The position numbers and the translations under genes are program-made. The notes under the pieces were generated by a model. The model made no database searches. It saw nothing but the letters and a program-made list of their open reading frames with translations, and was not told where the DNA came from. Positions 48,244 through 56,442 of a stretch of 64,000 bases of DNA are shown piece after piece. Every line of letters starts with the position of its first letter. The stretch's first letter is position 1. Origin of the DNA: Ectopseudomonas chengduensis (GTDB lineage: Bacteria; Pseudomonadota; Gammaproteobacteria; Pseudomonadales; Pseudomonadaceae); NCBI RefSeq assembly GCF_015712065.1, contig NZ_JACFYZ010000001.1:372001-436000 (forward strand), given 5' to 3'.

Positions 48244-49584
48244 TCAGTCGATACCTAGCTTCTTCAGGCGATAGCGCATCGAGCGGAAGGTCAGGCCCAG
48301 GCGCTGAGCCGCCGCTGTGCGGTTCCAGCGCGTTTCTTCCAATGCCTGCATGATCAGCTTGCGTTCGATGTCCTCAAGGTAGTCCTCGAGGTTGTCGATC
48401 TGCGCCAGGCTGGTTTCGCCGCCTTCGTTGCCAGGGCCGCTGGCATCGGCCAGGCGCAGGTCGCTGGGCGTGATCTGATCGTCTTCGCAGAGGGTGTAGG
48501 CGCGTTCGAGCATGTTTTCCAGCTCGCGCACGTTGCCGGGGAAGCGGTAATTCTTCAGTTTTTCCAGTGCGTCGGGGTGCAACTTGGCGGCGGCCAGGCC
48601 AGTGCCGTCGGCCAGGCGCGCGAGCATCACGTCAGCCAATTGGGCGATATCTTCGCGGCGCTCACGCAGCGGCGGTACGCGCAGTTCGATGACGTTGAGC
48701 CGGTAGTAGAGGTCCTGGCGGAAACGACCAGCCGCGACTTCGGCTGCCAGATCCTTGTGGGTGGCGCAGAGGATGCGTACATCGACCACCACTTCCTGTT
48801 GGCCACCGACGGCGCGCACGGCCTTCTCCTGAATCGCGCGCAGTAGTTTGACCTGCATCGGCAGCGGCAGGTCGGCGACTTCGTCGAGGAACAGGGTGCC
48901 GCCATTGGCCGCCTGGAACAGGCCCTGCTTGTCTTCAATGGCGCCAGTAAAACTGCCTTTCTTGTGGCCGAAGAACTCGCTTTCCATCAGCTCCGAGGGA
49001 ATCGCGCCGCAGTTGACCGGTACGAACGGTTGTTCGACGCGCGGGCCCTGCTCATGGATCAGGCGGGCGACCAGTTCCTTGCCGCTGCCCGATTCGCCGC
49101 TGATGTAGACCGGCGCCTGGCTGCGCGAGAGTTTCTGGATCTGCTTGCGCAGCGATTTCATCGGTGGCGAGTCGCCGAGCAGACGGCTGTCGACCGGGGT
49201 TTCCTCGCCGTCGGGGGAGCGAATACGCAGGGCGGTGGCGACCAGTTCGCGCAGGCGACCGAGGTCCACCGGTTTGGTGAGAAAGTCGAAGGCGCCGGCC
49301 TTGAGCGAGTTGATCGCGGTGTCCAGGCTGCCGTAGGCGGTGATCATCGCCACGGGAACTTGCGGGTGGCGCTGCTGGATGTATTGCACCAGATCAAGGC
49401 CGGTGCCATCGGGCAGGCGCATATCGGTCAGGCACAGGTCGAACGGCTCACGCGCTAGCCACTCGCGCGCTTCCTTGACGTTGCGGGCGCTGCGGGTGTC
49501 CAGCTTCATGCGTCCGAGGGTGATTTCCAGCAGCTCGCGGATATCGGGTTCGTCGTCGACGATCAGGGCTCTCTGACGGTTCAT
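48244..49584 (-). CDS. pilR: PilR, sigma-54-dependent response regulator
   Basis: PilR activates pilA transcription with RpoN. The 446-residue protein has a REC domain with D54 (CLTDMRLPDGTG), an AAA+ domain with Walker A GESGSGKE, the sigma-54 contact loop GSFTGA, and a Fis-type C-terminal helix-turn-helix (NRTAAAQRLGLTFRSMRYRL). GSFTGA replaces the commoner GAFTGA, a tolerated variant in the family. Starts 2 bases after the pilS stop. Start at 49584 is preferred to 49629. Confidence 0.95.
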   Translation of the reverse strand: MNRQRALIVDDEPDIRELLEITLGRMKLDTRSARNVKEAREWLAREPFDLCLTDMRLPDGTGLDLVQYIQQRHPQVPVAMITAYGSLDTAINSLKAGAFDFLTKPVDLGRLRELVATALRIRSPDGEETPVDSRLLGDSPPMKSLRKQIQKLSRSQAPVYISGESGSGKELVARLIHEQGPRVEQPFVPVNCGAIPSELMESEFFGHKKGSFTGAIEDKQGLFQAANGGTLFLDEVADLPLPMQVKLLRAIQEKAVRAVGGQQEVVVDVRILCATHKDLAAEVAAGRFRQDLYYRLNVIELRVPPLRERREDIAQLADVMLARLADGTGLAAAKLHPDALEKLKNYRFPGNVRELENMLERAYTLCEDDQITPSDLRLADASGPGNEGGETSLAQIDNLEDYLEDIERKLIMQALEETRWNRTAAAQRLGLTFRSMRYRLKKLGID

Positions 49585-49586
49585 GC

Positions 49587-51179
49587 TCAGCTCAGTTTGC
49601 GCGGATGGGCGAAGGTGATGCGGAAGCAACTGCCGCCCCCTTCACGAGGTTTATAGTCGAGGCGGGCCTGGTTGCCCTGGCACAGCTCGCGAGAAATATA
49701 CAGGCCAAGGCCGGTGCCCTTGTTCTCGGTGGTGTAGAAGGGCTCGAAGATGTGCTGCTCCTGCTCGGGCGGCACGCCAGGGCCGTCGTCGAGGATTTCC
49801 AGCACCGGCAGGTCGCTGTTCTCGTCACGGAAAAGGCGCAGCCAGACCTGGCCGATCTTGTGCTGCTTGGCACTATAGCGCAGGCCGTTCTGGACCAGAT
49901 TGGTCAGCACCTGGGTCAACTGGTGCGGGTCCATGCGCGTCTGCAGACTGCCGCCCTGGGTCTCCAGGTGGATCTGCCGGTCAGCTGGTGCCGAGCTGCG
50001 AAACTCGCTGGCGAAGCGGTGTAGCCAGTACTTCAGGTCGAGCAACTGCGGTTCGGCCTGGCGCCTGCGTGACAGTTGCAGAACATTCTCGATCACCAGG
50101 TTCATGCGCTTGGAGTGATCTTGAATGATCTGCGCCAGGCGCTGATCCGGGCCGTGCAAGTCCTCCGATTCCTGCAGCAACTGCGCGGCATGGCTGATGG
50201 CGCCGAGCGGGTTGCGAATTTCGTGGGCGATGCCGGCGGTCAGGCGTCCGAGCGATGCCAGCTTGAGTTGCTGCGCCTGCTGGGCGATCTGCGAGATGTC
50301 GTCGAGAAACACCAGGGTGTGCTGCTGGTCGCCGCGTTGCAGGGAAATGAAGCTGGGCTGCAGCATTGGACCGTCGACCTGCGCCTGCAGGCTTTCCGGG
50401 CGTAGGGTCGGGTTATGCAGCCACTGTTGCAGGCGCTTGACCAGCTCGGGGCAATGCGGGTCGATGATCTTGCCGGTCAGTTCGCCGCGCCCCAGCAACT
50501 GCGTGGCGCCCTGATTGGCCAGCAGCACACGATGCTGGGTATCGAGCACCAGGATGCCGGTGCGCATGCGCTGCAGGATCTGCGCGTTGAGTTCTTCCAG
50601 GTTGGCCACGTCGGCCGCGCGTTGTTCGGCCAGGTTCTCGCTGACCTGCAGGCGACGGGTGATGCCTTGAATGAACAGCGCCCCGGCGAAGCACAGCGCG
50701 CCGAGGGCGCCAGCCTGTACGTACTGGGCGGCTGCGGCCGGGCGGCTGAGGCTGAGGTAGAAGGTCAGGTAGATCAGCGCCATGGCGGCGACGGCTGCGA
50801 TCAGCAGACCAACGCGTCCGCGCAGAAGGATATTGGCAATGGCCACCGCCACCACCAGCAGATTGCCGATACCGCTGGGCGTGCCGCCGGCTGCGTAGAA
50901 CAGGGCCGAGAGAAAGATCACGTCGACCAGCGCCAGGCTGAACAGCTGCATCAGGTGCTTGGGTTTCTGCACCAGTACGGCGATGAAGATGTTGAGGATC
51001 AGGTAAACCCAGCTGCCAGTACGAAACAGATCGATATGCACGACATCCAGCAACTGCTCGTCGAGGTTGCTGGAAATCATCAGGATCAGCGCCAGGCCGA
51101 TGCTCAGGCGATAGAAGTGATAGAGCCTGAGGATGCGTCGCCCCTGAGTGTTGCCGGGTGCGCTGATATCAGCGGTCAC
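49587..51179 (-). CDS. pilS: PilS, membrane sensor histidine kinase
   Basis: PilS phosphorylates PilR and senses PilA levels in the membrane. The 530-residue protein has six N-terminal membrane helices (about 20-185), a PAS domain (about 200-290), HisKA with H319 in GIAHEIRNPLG (same numbering as P. aeruginosa PilS), and HATPase (LVQNGLRYS, DDGPGVP, GTGLGLYISREL). GTG start at 51179, overlapping the preceding gene by 11 bases. Confidence 0.94.
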   Translation of the reverse strand: MTADISAPGNTQGRRILRLYHFYRLSIGLALILMISSNLDEQLLDVVHIDLFRTGSWVYLILNIFIAVLVQKPKHLMQLFSLALVDVIFLSALFYAAGGTPSGIGNLLVVAVAIANILLRGRVGLLIAAVAAMALIYLTFYLSLSRPAAAAQYVQAGALGALCFAGALFIQGITRRLQVSENLAEQRAADVANLEELNAQILQRMRTGILVLDTQHRVLLANQGATQLLGRGELTGKIIDPHCPELVKRLQQWLHNPTLRPESLQAQVDGPMLQPSFISLQRGDQQHTLVFLDDISQIAQQAQQLKLASLGRLTAGIAHEIRNPLGAISHAAQLLQESEDLHGPDQRLAQIIQDHSKRMNLVIENVLQLSRRRQAEPQLLDLKYWLHRFASEFRSSAPADRQIHLETQGGSLQTRMDPHQLTQVLTNLVQNGLRYSAKQHKIGQVWLRLFRDENSDLPVLEILDDGPGVPPEQEQHIFEPFYTTENKGTGLGLYISRELCQGNQARLDYKPREGGGSCFRITFAHPRKLS

Positions 51180-51405
51180 CGGTGTGTGGGCCTTGTTCGA
51201 GGTGGGCCTGGCTGCAGTACCACTGCTGATCCTGGCTCAGCGCCCGGGTCTTGGGAATGTGCACGCCGCAGTGCGCGCAGCGCACCATGGGGGCTGCGGC
51301 GTCCTCGGTGGGGCGAGTGCTTTTGGCTTTGCTGATGAAGCGACGCCAGATCCAGATTGCGGCGAAGATCACTGCAACCCAGAACAGCAGGCGGAACAGG
51401 CCCAT
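51169..51405 (-). CDS. PP0621-family small membrane protein with a zinc-ribbon-like motif
   Basis: The 78-residue protein has one N-terminal membrane helix (MGLFRLLFWVAVIFAAIWIW) and a soluble part with CAHCGVHIP and WYCSQAHLEQG, three Cys and two His in a treble-clef-like spacing. Function unknown; conserved upstream of pilS in Pseudomonas. Overlap with pilS by 11 bases suggests it is first in the pilS-pilR operon and may take part in PilS output (inference). Confidence 0.75.
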   Translation of the reverse strand: MGLFRLLFWVAVIFAAIWIWRRFISKAKSTRPTEDAAAPMVRCAHCGVHIPKTRALSQDQQWYCSQAHLEQGPHTGDR

Positions 51406-51552
51406 GGTGTGCTCTTTTATCCGGTTAAAGCCGGCAGTTTAGCCAAGCTGAGACCATCGGCACAGGGGGGCGGTGGCAGGCTGTGAGCTGATTCCGAGGG
51501 GGCGGGCTGCAAGTCGGAGGTGAGCCCGTAGCCTGGATGAATCCGTGGGCAC

Positions 51553-51578
51553 AAAAAAGGGAGGCCGTGGCCTCCCTT
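51553..51578 (-). terminator. Terminator after bamD
   Basis: On the minus strand GGGAGGCC/GGCCTCCC with a two-base loop is followed by TTTTTT, 18 bases after the bamD stop. Confidence 0.92.
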
Positions 51579-51595
51579 CTGCACTGACGTGTCGA

Positions 51596-52588
51596 TCAGT
51601 CGAACAGGCCGAAGGTCAGGTAGCTCCAGATCGAACGCTTCTTGGCGGTTTCGCCGGTCTTGGCGTCCTGCTGCAGTTCGCGCGGTATCTGCTGCTCGGC
51701 TTCCTCGTACTGACGAACCACGTCCTGGCTGGCGCGGGTTTCGCCCGGCGGCAGCGGCGTGTCGGTTTCGATCAGGCCCAGGGTCGCCTTGGCCAGCCAG
51801 GAGCGGTTGTCGGCTTCCTCTTCGAGCGGCACGAACTCGCCGCTTTCCAGGCTGGGATGGTCAGGGTAGTTGAGCTTGAGGGTTTCCAGGCTGGTGGCAG
51901 CCAGGTCGTCCAGGGACAGACGCTGATAAGCCTCGGTCATGATCGCCAGGCCGTCACCGACGGACGGGGTTTCCTGGAAGTTTTCCACCACGTAGCGGCC
52001 ACGGTTGGCAGCGGCGACATAGGCCTGGCGGGTCAGGTAATAGTGGCCAACGTGCACTTCGTAGGCGGCCAGCAGGTTGCGCAGGTAGATCATGCGCTGC
52101 TTGGCGTCCGGCGCGTAGCGGCTAGTCGGGTAACGGCTGGTGAGCTGGGCGAACTCGTTGTAGGAGTCGCGCGCGGCGCCCGGGTCACGCTTGGTCATGT
52201 CCAGCGGCAGGAAGCGCGCCAGCAGGCCGCGATCCTGGTCGAAGGAGGCCAGGCCTTTGAGGTAGTAGGCGTAGTCGACGTTGGCGTGCTGCGGGTGCAG
52301 GCGAATGAAGCGCTCGGCGGACGACTTGGCGGCCTCCGGCTCGGCATTCTTGTAGTAGGCGTAGATCAGCTCCAGCTGCGCCTGCTCGGCGTAGCGCCCG
52401 AACGGATAGCGCGACTCCAGTGCCTTCAGTTTAGCGATGGCCTGGGTGTAGCTGCGGTTGTCCAGGTCGGCCTGGGCCTGCTGGTACAGCTCCACCTCGC
52501 TGAGGTTTTCATCGACCTCCGGCTGCTTGGATGAGCAGGCGGCGGTAAGGGCGAGGATGGCGATCAGCAGCAGGTGTTTCACTTGCAT
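51596..52588 (-). CDS. bamD: BamD, outer-membrane protein assembly lipoprotein
   Basis: BamD (ComL) is an essential part of the BAM complex that inserts barrel proteins. The 330-residue protein has a lipobox LALTAAC (Cys at about 18), then TPR repeats ([55 protein letters not shown]). Tail of about 60 residues beyond the TPRs, typical in Pseudomonas. Divergent from rluD. Confidence 0.95.
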   Translation of the reverse strand: MQVKHLLLIAILALTAACSSKQPEVDENLSEVELYQQAQADLDNRSYTQAIAKLKALESRYPFGRYAEQAQLELIYAYYKNAEPEAAKSSAERFIRLHPQHANVDYAYYLKGLASFDQDRGLLARFLPLDMTKRDPGAARDSYNEFAQLTSRYPTSRYAPDAKQRMIYLRNLLAAYEVHVGHYYLTRQAYVAAANRGRYVVENFQETPSVGDGLAIMTEAYQRLSLDDLAATSLETLKLNYPDHPSLESGEFVPLEEEADNRSWLAKATLGLIETDTPLPPGETRASQDVVRQYEEAEQQIPRELQQDAKTGETAKKRSIWSYLTFGLFD

Positions 52589-52603
52589 GGCGGCTTGCGT
52601 CCC

Positions 52604-52634
52604 TGTGACGGCCGCGCGGCCGTCCTGTTATGAT
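52604..52634 (+). promoter_or_regulatory. Candidate promoter for rluD
   Basis: TATGAT at 52629-52634 with TGTGAC at 52604-52609 as a weak -35 (19-base spacer), in the 138-base divergent gap between bamD and rluD. Confidence 0.35.
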
Positions 52635-52726
52635 GAGCGCCCCCGGAAAACCCTGGGGCAAAGACGCCGTATTTAACCACAAGCCTGTCGCCGAAACCAA
52701 AGGCCAGGCTCCCGCCGTTGCCGAAG

Positions 52727-53701
52727 ATGACTTCTATAAACAAACAGCTGATCCAACTCCAGGCCATTGTCCCCTTTGAACAGGGCGGTCAACGCCTCGA
52801 CCAGGTGGCTGCGCAGCTGTTTGGCGAGTTCTCCCGTTCGCGCCTTTCCACCTGGATCAAGGAAGGTCGCCTGACTGTCGATGGCGCCGTGGCGCGTCCG
52901 CGCGACACCGTACATGCCGGCTCGACGCTGGTGCTCGATGCCGAGCAGGAAGCGCAGGGCGAGTGGATCGCGCAGGACATCGAACTGAACATCGTCTATG
53001 AAGACGAACACCTGCTGGTGATCGACAAACCGGCCGGCCTGGTCGTGCACCCGGCTGCCGGGCATGCTGACGGTACGCTGCTCAACGCGCTGCTGCACCA
53101 TGTGCCGGACATCATCAATGTGCCGCGTGCTGGCATCGTCCATCGTCTGGACAAGGACACCACCGGCCTGATGGTGGTGGCCAAGACCCTGCAGGCGCAG
53201 ACCAATCTGGTCGAGCAGTTGCAGAAACGCACCGTCAGCCGCATCTACGAATGCATCTGCATCGGCGTGATCACCGCCGGCGGCACCATCGATGCGCCCA
53301 TTGGCCGCAGCTCCAGCCAGCGTCAGCGCATGGCGGTGACCGATGGCGGCAAGCCGGCGGTCAGTCACTACCGCGTACTCGAGCGCTACCGCTCGCACAC
53401 CCATGTACGGGTCAAGCTGGAAACCGGGCGTACCCACCAGATTCGTGTGCACATGACCCACGTTGGCTACCCGCTGGTGGGCGATCCGGTCTACGCCGGT
53501 CGTTTCCGCATTCCGCCAGCCGCCAGCCCGACACTGGTGCAGAGCCTCAAGGAATTCCCGCGTCAGGCCCTGCACGCACGCTTCCTCGAGCTGGATCATC
53601 CGGCTACCGGCAAGCGCATGAAGTGGGAGTCGGAGCTGCCGGATGATCTGGTCTGGCTGCTGACCCTGCTGCGCCAGGATCGCGAGGCCTTCGTCGGGTG
53701 A
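52727..53701 (+). CDS. rluD: RluD, 23S rRNA pseudouridine synthase
   Basis: RluD makes pseudouridines at positions 1911, 1915 and 1917 of helix 69 of 23S rRNA. The 324-residue protein has an S4 domain (about 18-75, SRLSTWIKEGRLTVDG) and the catalytic HRLDKDTTGL (D142). Partner of bamD divergently, as in P. aeruginosa PA4544/PA4545. The last bases overlap the GTG of the next gene. Confidence 0.95.
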   Translation: MTSINKQLIQLQAIVPFEQGGQRLDQVAAQLFGEFSRSRLSTWIKEGRLTVDGAVARPRDTVHAGSTLVLDAEQEAQGEWIAQDIELNIVYEDEHLLVIDKPAGLVVHPAAGHADGTLLNALLHHVPDIINVPRAGIVHRLDKDTTGLMVVAKTLQAQTNLVEQLQKRTVSRIYECICIGVITAGGTIDAPIGRSSSQRQRMAVTDGGKPAVSHYRVLERYRSHTHVRVKLETGRTHQIRVHMTHVGYPLVGDPVYAGRFRIPPAASPTLVQSLKEFPRQALHARFLELDHPATGKRMKWESELPDDLVWLLTLLRQDREAFVG

Positions 53702-54429
53702 GTGCCCACGACTGGCTGATGCCCGACTGGCCTGCGCCGGCCAACGTGCGCGCCTGCGTCACCACCCGTAGCGGCGGCGTCAGCGCGGCCCCGTTCGATA
53801 CCTTCAACCTGGGTGATCATGTCGAGGACGATCCAGCAGCCGTAGCGGCCAACCGCGCGCAGCTGGTCGAGGTGCTCGGTTGCCAGCCGGCCTGGCTGCG
53901 TCAGGTGCATGGCATCGTGGTGGCTGAGGCCGATCCGGCTGTGGTCATCGAAGCCGATGGCAACTGGACCAGCGCCCCCGGTATCGCCTGTACGGCGATG
54001 ACTGCCGATTGCCTGCCGGCACTGTTCTGCGACCGCGCCGGTACCAGGGTGGCGGCGGCTCACGCTGGTTGGCGCGGCTTGGCCGGCGGCGTGCTGGAGG
54101 CGGCTGTGCAGGCGCTGAGCGTGGCGCCGCAGGAGCTGCTGGTCTGGCTCGGCCCGGCCATCGGCCCGGCCGCGTTCGAGGTCGGGGCCGAGGTGCGCGA
54201 AGCATTCGTGCAACAGCACGCCGAGGCTGCCAGCGCGTTCTTGCCCAGCGCCAACGCCGGCAAGTTCATGGCCGATATCTACCAACTGGCACGTATTCGT
54301 CTGGCCGCCATCGGCGTCACCGCGGTCAGCGGTGGTGGCCTGTGCACCTACAACGACCCGCGCTTCTACTCCTATCGCCGCAGTGCCCGCACCGGACGTT
54401 TCGCTTCGCTGATCTGGCTGCAGAGCTGA
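53698..54429 (+). CDS. pgeF: PgeF/YfiH family purine nucleoside phosphorylase / laccase-fold protein
   Basis: The 243-residue protein belongs to the YfiH/DUF152 family. E. coli YfiH prevents L-Ser misincorporation in peptidoglycan; other members act as adenosine phosphorylase/deaminase. Metal ligands are visible: ADCLPALFCDRAG (Cys), HAGWRGLAGG (His) and the early VHG His in LRQVHGIVV. GTG start overlaps the rluD stop (GTGA), so the two are coupled. Confidence 0.9.
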   Translation: MSAHDWLMPDWPAPANVRACVTTRSGGVSAAPFDTFNLGDHVEDDPAAVAANRAQLVEVLGCQPAWLRQVHGIVVAEADPAVVIEADGNWTSAPGIACTAMTADCLPALFCDRAGTRVAAAHAGWRGLAGGVLEAAVQALSVAPQELLVWLGPAIGPAAFEVGAEVREAFVQQHAEAASAFLPSANAGKFMADIYQLARIRLAAIGVTAVSGGGLCTYNDPRFYSYRRSARTGRFASLIWLQS

Positions 54430-54436
54430 GCTGGAA

Positions 54437-54490
54437 GTAGGGCGGGTGTGACCCGCCGCTCGCATGGTTGGCGGGTTGCACCCGCCCTAC
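54437..54490. repeat. 54-bp GTAGGGCGGGT palindrome, copy A
   Basis: Arms of 21 bases (GTAGGGCGGGTGTGACCCGC + C on the left) match as inverted repeats at 19 of 21 positions, ending CCGCCCTAC. Copy B is at 56388-56442. No coding potential; starts 8 bases after pgeF. Confidence 0.7.
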
Positions 54491-54562
54491 GGGTTCTGAC
54501 CTTTAATCACTCTCATCAATAGTGCTGTGCCGAGCGAGACGACCGGTCATATGCTCGGCGCC

Positions 54563-55153
54563 ATGAACAGCATTCGACTCGACAAACGCGACCTGATCCT
54601 GAGCAAAGGCTCGGCGGTGATGACGCGTCGCGGTTATCACGGCACCGGTGTGCTGGAAATCGTCCAGGCGGCCGGTATTCCCAAGGGCAGCTTCTATCAC
54701 TACTTCGCCAGCAAGGAAGACTTCGCCCTGCAGGCGCTGGCCTTCATCTATCGCCCGCGTCTGGAGCGTTACGCCCAGGCGTTGAGCAATGCCGCGCTGA
54801 GCCCGCGGGCGCGCATCCTCGCTTACTACCGTGATCTGCTGGCGCACTTCGCCCGCCAGGACTCGCCGCAGTACCACTGCTTCATCGGCAGCCTGAGTTT
54901 CGAGATGAGCGAAATGCTCCCGGCTATCGGCGCCGAGGTGGAGGCCATCCAGCAGGCCTCGGTGGACATCCTGCGCGACTGCCTGGAGCAGGCGCAGACA
55001 GCCGGTGAACTGCCAGCCGACGAGGACTGCGGCAACCTCGCCGTGTTTATCGCCAACGCCTGGCAGGGTGTGCTGGCGCGGCTCAAGGTGGGCCGCAGCC
55101 TGCAGCCGCTGGAAGCTTTCGTCACCCGCCTGGAGCGTTTGCTGCAGGCCTGA
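54563..55153 (+). CDS. TetR family transcriptional regulator
   Basis: The 196-residue protein has the N-terminal TetR HTH (about 12-50, GVLEIVQAAGIPKGSFYHYF), an aromatic-rich ligand domain, and several Cys (HCFIGS, LRDCLE, DEDCGN). The arrangement, 27 bases before an old yellow enzyme gene on the same strand, resembles nemR-nemA, where the regulator senses electrophiles by Cys; this role is inference. Start could also be 54551 or 54527 (12 more residues); the ribosome site is weak for all. Confidence 0.8.
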   Translation: MNSIRLDKRDLILSKGSAVMTRRGYHGTGVLEIVQAAGIPKGSFYHYFASKEDFALQALAFIYRPRLERYAQALSNAALSPRARILAYYRDLLAHFARQDSPQYHCFIGSLSFEMSEMLPAIGAEVEAIQQASVDILRDCLEQAQTAGELPADEDCGNLAVFIANAWQGVLARLKVGRSLQPLEAFVTRLERLLQA

Positions 55154-55180
55154 TTACCGTTCAACCTCAGAGGAAAGATG

Positions 55181-56290
55181 ATGAGCGCTCCCGTTCAAGC
55201 CCTGTTCGCCCCGTTCCGCCTCGGTAACCTGGAACTGCCGACCCGTGTGGTCATGGCGCCGATGACCCGCTCCTTCTCGCCTGGTGGTGTGCCCAATGCC
55301 AAGGTCATCGAGTATTACCGTCGCCGTGCGGCTGCGGGCGTGGGCCTGATCGTCACCGAGGGCACCACCGTTGGCCACAAGGCCGCCAACGGCTACCCGA
55401 ACGTGCCGCGTTTCTATGGCGAAGATGCCCTGGCCGGCTGGAAGCAGGTGGTCGACGCCGTGCATGCCGAAGGCGGCAAGATCGTTCCGCAGCTCTGGCA
55501 CGTGGGGAACGTGCGTCGCCTGGGCACCGAGCCGGATGCCAGCGTGCCCGGCTATGGCCCGATGCAGAAGCTCAAGGACGGTGAAGTGGTCGTGCACGGC
55601 ATGACCCAGGCCGATATCGATGAAGTGATCGCCGCCTTCGCTCAGGCTGCACGCGACGCCAAGGCCATCGGCATGGACGGCGTGGAAATCCACGGTGCCC
55701 ATGGCTACCTGATCGACCAGTTCTTCTGGGAGGGCAGCAACCAGCGCACCGACCAGTACGGTGGTGACCTGGCAGCGCGTTCGCGTTTTGCCATCGAGCT
55801 GATCCAGGCGGTGCGCGCGGCGGTCGGCCCGGACTTCCCGATCATCCTGCGCTACTCCCAGTGGAAGCAGCAGGATTACACTGCGCGCCTGGTGCAGACC
55901 CCGGAGCAACTGGAGGCCTTCCTCAAGCCGCTCTCCGATGCAGGCGTGGACATCTTCCATTGCTCGACCCGCCGCTTCTGGGAGCCGGAGTTCGAAGGCA
56001 GCGACCTCAACCTGGCTGGGTGGACGCGCAAACTCACCGGCAAGCCAACCATCACCGTCGGCAGTGTAGGTCTGGATGGTGAGTTCCTGCAGTTCATGGT
56101 CAAGACCGACAAGGTGGCCGAACCGGCCAGCCTTGAGAATCTGCTCGAACGCCTGAACAAGGAGGAGTTCGATCTGGTCGCCGTGGGCCGCGCGCTGCTG
56201 GTCGACCCGGATTGGGCGCTGAAGGTGCGTGAGGGCCGCGAGCAGGACATCCTGCCGTTCAGCCGCGATGCGCTGACCACGCTGGTCTGA
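55181..56290 (+). CDS. Old yellow enzyme family flavin oxidoreductase
   Basis: An FMN enzyme that reduces activated C=C bonds or nitro compounds with NAD(P)H. The 369-residue TIM barrel has the active-site HGAHGY motif: H171, H174 and Y176 (in EIHGAHGYLIDQFFWEG). The His/His pair is of the PETNR/MorB type. NEM- or nitroester-reductase activity is possible. The second of two adjacent ATGs (55181) has better spacing to AGGA (55171-55174) than the first (55178). Confidence 0.87.
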   Translation: MSAPVQALFAPFRLGNLELPTRVVMAPMTRSFSPGGVPNAKVIEYYRRRAAAGVGLIVTEGTTVGHKAANGYPNVPRFYGEDALAGWKQVVDAVHAEGGKIVPQLWHVGNVRRLGTEPDASVPGYGPMQKLKDGEVVVHGMTQADIDEVIAAFAQAARDAKAIGMDGVEIHGAHGYLIDQFFWEGSNQRTDQYGGDLAARSRFAIELIQAVRAAVGPDFPIILRYSQWKQQDYTARLVQTPEQLEAFLKPLSDAGVDIFHCSTRRFWEPEFEGSDLNLAGWTRKLTGKPTITVGSVGLDGEFLQFMVKTDKVAEPASLENLLERLNKEEFDLVAVGRALLVDPDWALKVREGREQDILPFSRDALTTLV

Positions 56291-56331
56291 GTCCGTTTCT
56301 AGCGGGCGTCGCGATCCGGCGCCCCGTTTTC

Positions 56332-56356
56332 AGCCCCGGCACATCGGGGCTTTTTT
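56332..56356 (+). terminator. Terminator after the OYE gene
   Basis: AGCCCCG/CGGGGCT with a six-base loop followed by TTTTTT. Confidence 0.9.
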
Positions 56357-56387
56357 ACGCCTGCATGTTTTGAGCGGATGTGATCAC

Positions 56388-56442
56388 GTAGGGCGGGTGC
56401 AACCCGCCAGATTGTCTCAGTGGCGGGTTTCACCCGCCCTAC
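56388..56442. repeat. 55-bp GTAGGGCGGGT palindrome, copy B
   Basis: Ends GTAGGGCGGGTGCAACCCGC and GCGGGTTTCACCCGCCCTAC are inverted repeats with a few mismatches. Together with copy A (54437-54490) it brackets the tetR-OYE pair. The right arm (56420-56442) overlaps the 3' end of the glycosyltransferase gene, coding its last eight residues. Confidence 0.7.

Noticed and set aside
48958..48980. GSFTGA in PilR as a broken sigma-54 contact loop
   Set aside because: GSFTGA is a known working variant of GAFTGA, so it is not evidence of a defect.
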